Positions 62,195 through 64,000 of a stretch of DNA of 64,000 nucleotides are shown here, one piece after another. The notes beneath the pieces were generated by a model. It saw only the letters and a list, made by a program, of their open reading frames with translations, was not told where the DNA came from and searched no databases. The position numbers and the translations under genes are program-made. Source of the stretch: JAFAXA01 sp963777325. GTDB lineage: Bacteria; Pseudomonadota; Alphaproteobacteria; Acetobacterales; Acetobacteraceae. Position 1 is the stretch's first letter. Each line of letters starts with the position of its first letter. Location of the stretch: contig CAVZQE010000020.1 of the NCBI GenBank assembly GCA_963777325.1, positions 444,257 through 508,256 on the forward strand, in the 5' to 3' direction.

Positions 62195-62974
62195 ATGCCG
62201 CTCCGCCGCATCGTCCTGTTCTGCCTGCTGCTGGCAACGCCCGCCCTGGCCCAGACGCCGCCGGGCGGTCCTTCGCGACTCGACGAAATCATTGCGCGCG
62301 GCACCTTGCGGGTCGGGCTGACGGGAGACTACCGGCCGTTTTCGGCGCTGGACAAAAACACGGGCCAGTATAGCGGCCTCGACGTGGACTCGGCGCGCGA
62401 CCTCGCCCAGGCAATCGGGGTCAAGCTCGAAATCGTGCCGACGACGTGGGCGAACCTCATGGCCGATCTTCTATCCACGAAGTTCGACGTCGGCATGGGC
62501 GGCATCACAATCACCCTGGACCGGCAGAAGAGCGCGTTCTTCTCGGTCCCGACCATGCGAACGGGCAAGGGCGCGATCGCCCGCTGCACGGATAAGGACC
62601 GCTTCGGCACGATCGCCGGGATAGACCAGCCGGGAACCAAGGTGATCGTCAATCCGGGCGGCACCAACGAGCGGTTCGATCGAAGCACGCTCAAGCGGGC
62701 GGATATCGTGGTGTTTCCCGACAACACCCGCATCTTCGACGAACTCGCGTCGGGGCATGCGGACGTCATGATCACGGACGTCGTGGAGACGCGGCTGCAG
62801 CAGAAGCTGCATCCGGAGCTTTGCGCGATCCACCCGGACCAGCCCTTCAACTTCGCCGAACTGGGCTACTTGCTGCCGCGCGACCTGCCGCTGAAGCTGT
62901 TCGTCGACCAGTGGCTCCATCTCTCGATGCGAGACGGCACTTATCCCAAGCTCGTCCACCGCTGGCTCGAATAG
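62195..62974 (+). CDS. PheC-like periplasmic cyclohexadienyl dehydratase or related binding protein
   Basis: A 259-residue exported protein. The ATG at 62195 has GGAGGA upstream; signal peptide residues 1-19 (VLFCLLLATPALAQ). The SBP-3 fold carries PheC hallmarks: RLDEIIARGTLRVGLTGDYR, then PFSALDKNTGQYSGLDVDSA, GGITITLDRQKSAFFSVPTM, VIVNPGGTNERFDRSTL, HPDQPFNFAELGYLLPRDLP and FVDQWLHLSMRDGTYPK. PheC converts prephenate or arogenate in the periplasm to Phe precursors. A plain amino-acid binding protein is the alternative, but no permease is next to it. Confidence 0.78.
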   Translation: MPLRRIVLFCLLLATPALAQTPPGGPSRLDEIIARGTLRVGLTGDYRPFSALDKNTGQYSGLDVDSARDLAQAIGVKLEIVPTTWANLMADLLSTKFDVGMGGITITLDRQKSAFFSVPTMRTGKGAIARCTDKDRFGTIAGIDQPGTKVIVNPGGTNERFDRSTLKRADIVVFPDNTRIFDELASGHADVMITDVVETRLQQKLHPELCAIHPDQPFNFAELGYLLPRDLPLKLFVDQWLHLSMRDGTYPKLVHRWLE

Positions 62975-62977
62975 CCC

Positions 62978-63955
62978 GTGCGCCTGACTCGCCGGATCCG
63001 GGTCGCGCTGGTCTGCCTCGGGTTGCTCGGCGCCTTTGGGCTCTATCAGCTCGTCACGAGCTTTGTCGCATATACGAGCGACGCCTACGTCCGCTCCGAT
63101 CTGGTCGCCGTCGCGCCCGAGGTCACGGGCCGCATCACCGCCGTGCTTGTAACGGACAACCAGACGGTCTCGCGCGGCGACAAGCTCGTGACGATCGATC
63201 CCGTGCCGTTCCAGCTCGTGGTCGCGCAGCGGCAGGCGGAAATCGACCAGGCGGCGGCCCAACTCACGATCGATGCGGACGCGGAGAAGATCGCGGCCGA
63301 CGACCTGAACAGCGCCGCATCCGCGCTCGCCTTCGCGCAAGAGAGCCAGCGCCGCGTGTCCCAACTCACGGCCAGCGGCGACGTCTCCCGCCAGCAGCTC
63401 GATCAGGCCGACAACGAACTGAGGCGGGCCGAGGCGGCCCAGGCGGCCGCCCAGGAGAAAATCGTTCGCGTGCGCGCGACGACGGCCTTGCACCAAGCCG
63501 CCCGAGCGCAGGCCGAGGCGGCGATGGCGACGGCGCAATGGGAACTGTCCCGCACCCAGATCGTCGCGCCGACGGACGGCAGCGTCAACAACCTGACGGT
63601 CCGGATCGGGGATACGGCGCAGGCGAACGTGCCGCTCATCGGCATCGTCGATGCGCATGCCTTCCGGATCATCGCGAATTACCGGCAGGACTACATCCGG
63701 CGGTTCGCGATCGGCCACACCGCCTGGGTCTGGCTCGACTCCGATCCGTGGCACCTGCGCCGCGCCCACGTCGCCGGAATCGCGCAGGGGATCAGCCGCG
63801 ATCCGAAGGCGGAGACTCTGCTGCCCTATGTCGCGCCGACGACCGACTGGATCAGGCTGCAACGGCGGTTTCCCGTCACCATCCTGCTCGAGGATCGGCC
63901 GCCCGGCCTGAAGCTTTACATGGGCGCCGACGCGCGCGCGCTCATCTTCTACTGA
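62978..63955 (+). CDS. HlyD family secretion/efflux adaptor (EmrA/AaeA-like)
   Basis: A 325-residue adaptor with a GTG start three bases after the previous stop. It has one N-terminal helix (VALVCLGLLGAFGLYQLVTS), the SDAYVRSDLVAVAPEVTGRI opening of EmrA/AaeA-type proteins, a lipoyl half, a coiled-coil Ala/Gln-rich hairpin (about 80-180), the second lipoyl half (TQIVAPTDGSVNNLTVRIGD), and a C-terminal barrel ending YMGADARALIFY. The next gene is probably its membrane partner. Confidence 0.92.
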   Translation: MRLTRRIRVALVCLGLLGAFGLYQLVTSFVAYTSDAYVRSDLVAVAPEVTGRITAVLVTDNQTVSRGDKLVTIDPVPFQLVVAQRQAEIDQAAAQLTIDADAEKIAADDLNSAASALAFAQESQRRVSQLTASGDVSRQQLDQADNELRRAEAAQAAAQEKIVRVRATTALHQAARAQAEAAMATAQWELSRTQIVAPTDGSVNNLTVRIGDTAQANVPLIGIVDAHAFRIIANYRQDYIRRFAIGHTAWVWLDSDPWHLRRAHVAGIAQGISRDPKAETLLPYVAPTTDWIRLQRRFPVTILLEDRPPGLKLYMGADARALIFY

Positions 63956-63978
63956 ACCGAGCGGAGGTCGCGCGGGCC

Positions 63979-64000
63979 ATGTCCGGCAACCCTGTAGCGA
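63979..64000 (+). CDS. Start of the next gene (seven codons visible)
   Basis: An ATG at 63979 with GGAGG at 63963-63967 opens MSGNPVA before the window ends, 23 bases after the adaptor stop. An FUSC or MFS type exporter would be the usual partner of this adaptor class, but nothing visible identifies it. Confidence 0.35.

Overview
This window is chromosomal DNA of a high-G+C (about two thirds by eye) alphaproteobacterium. The evidence is the Usg protein, heme A synthase of the alphaproteobacterial type, a plant/alphaproteobacterial-type glutamate-cysteine ligase, and a membrane-anchored cytochrome c next to kdsB and pheA. A Rhodospirillales/Acetobacteraceae-like or Rhizobiales-like host fits; no rRNA is present to settle it. 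Genes are packed with many 1-4 base stop/start overlaps.

Layout: 1-2.5 kb, an RND efflux pump operon (5' part only) under a palindromic operator. 2.5-6.3 kb, a four-gene osmoprotectant ABC importer in the yehZYXW order. 6.4-8.7 kb, tRNA-Ser(CGA), usg, a TVP38-type membrane protein and a glycosyltransferase. 8.9-13.4 kb, ctaA, a PAS histidine kinase and tldD in an overlapping chain. 13.4-15.3 kb, a decayed IS3-type element inserted in a broken IS110-type transposase gene. 15.6-19.3 kb, an unusual accessory locus: a protein made of eleven near-identical 20-residue repeats ending in a Gly-Gly motif, a DUF6065-like protein, and a BTAD/TolB-like/TPR regulator. 19.4-27.1 kb, housekeeping genes (gshA, rsmE, ubiA, a methyltransferase, a universal stress protein, pdxH, fabI, aroC). 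27.2-30.6 kb, an orphan protein, a frameshifted MFS gene and two small envelope/stress proteins. 30.8-36 kb, an operon for glycan acyl or glyceryl decoration (FkbH, VOC, ACP, MBOAT, SGNH-like). 36-39.5 kb, an AsmA protein and an ECF sigma/anti-sigma pair. 39.6-42.8 kb, a DNA-repair operon (radical SAM protein, UdgX, Mpg). 43-49 kb, a PRC-barrel protein, an MFS transporter, a phosphatase, asd, and a copper cluster (copD, copC, a frameshifted outer-membrane-like gene). 49-55 kb, the yejABEF-type peptide importer. 55-60.7 kb, hisN, cytochrome c, kdsB, pheA, yicC, gmk and an AEC carrier. 60.7-64 kb, selO, a PheC-like periplasmic protein and an HlyD-type adaptor.

The best candidate for something undescribed is the repeat-protein locus at 15.6-17.2 kb. 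Its reading frame is supported by a ribosome binding site and by mostly synonymous changes between repeat copies, and each unit ends in an Arg-Val-Arg-Leu-Gly-Gly motif followed by Met. Several other genes carry single-base frameshifts (about 29.88 kb, 48.38 kb, the transposases, a kinase remnant). These could be real decay or sequencing errors. All family names come from reading motifs by eye; no search was run.
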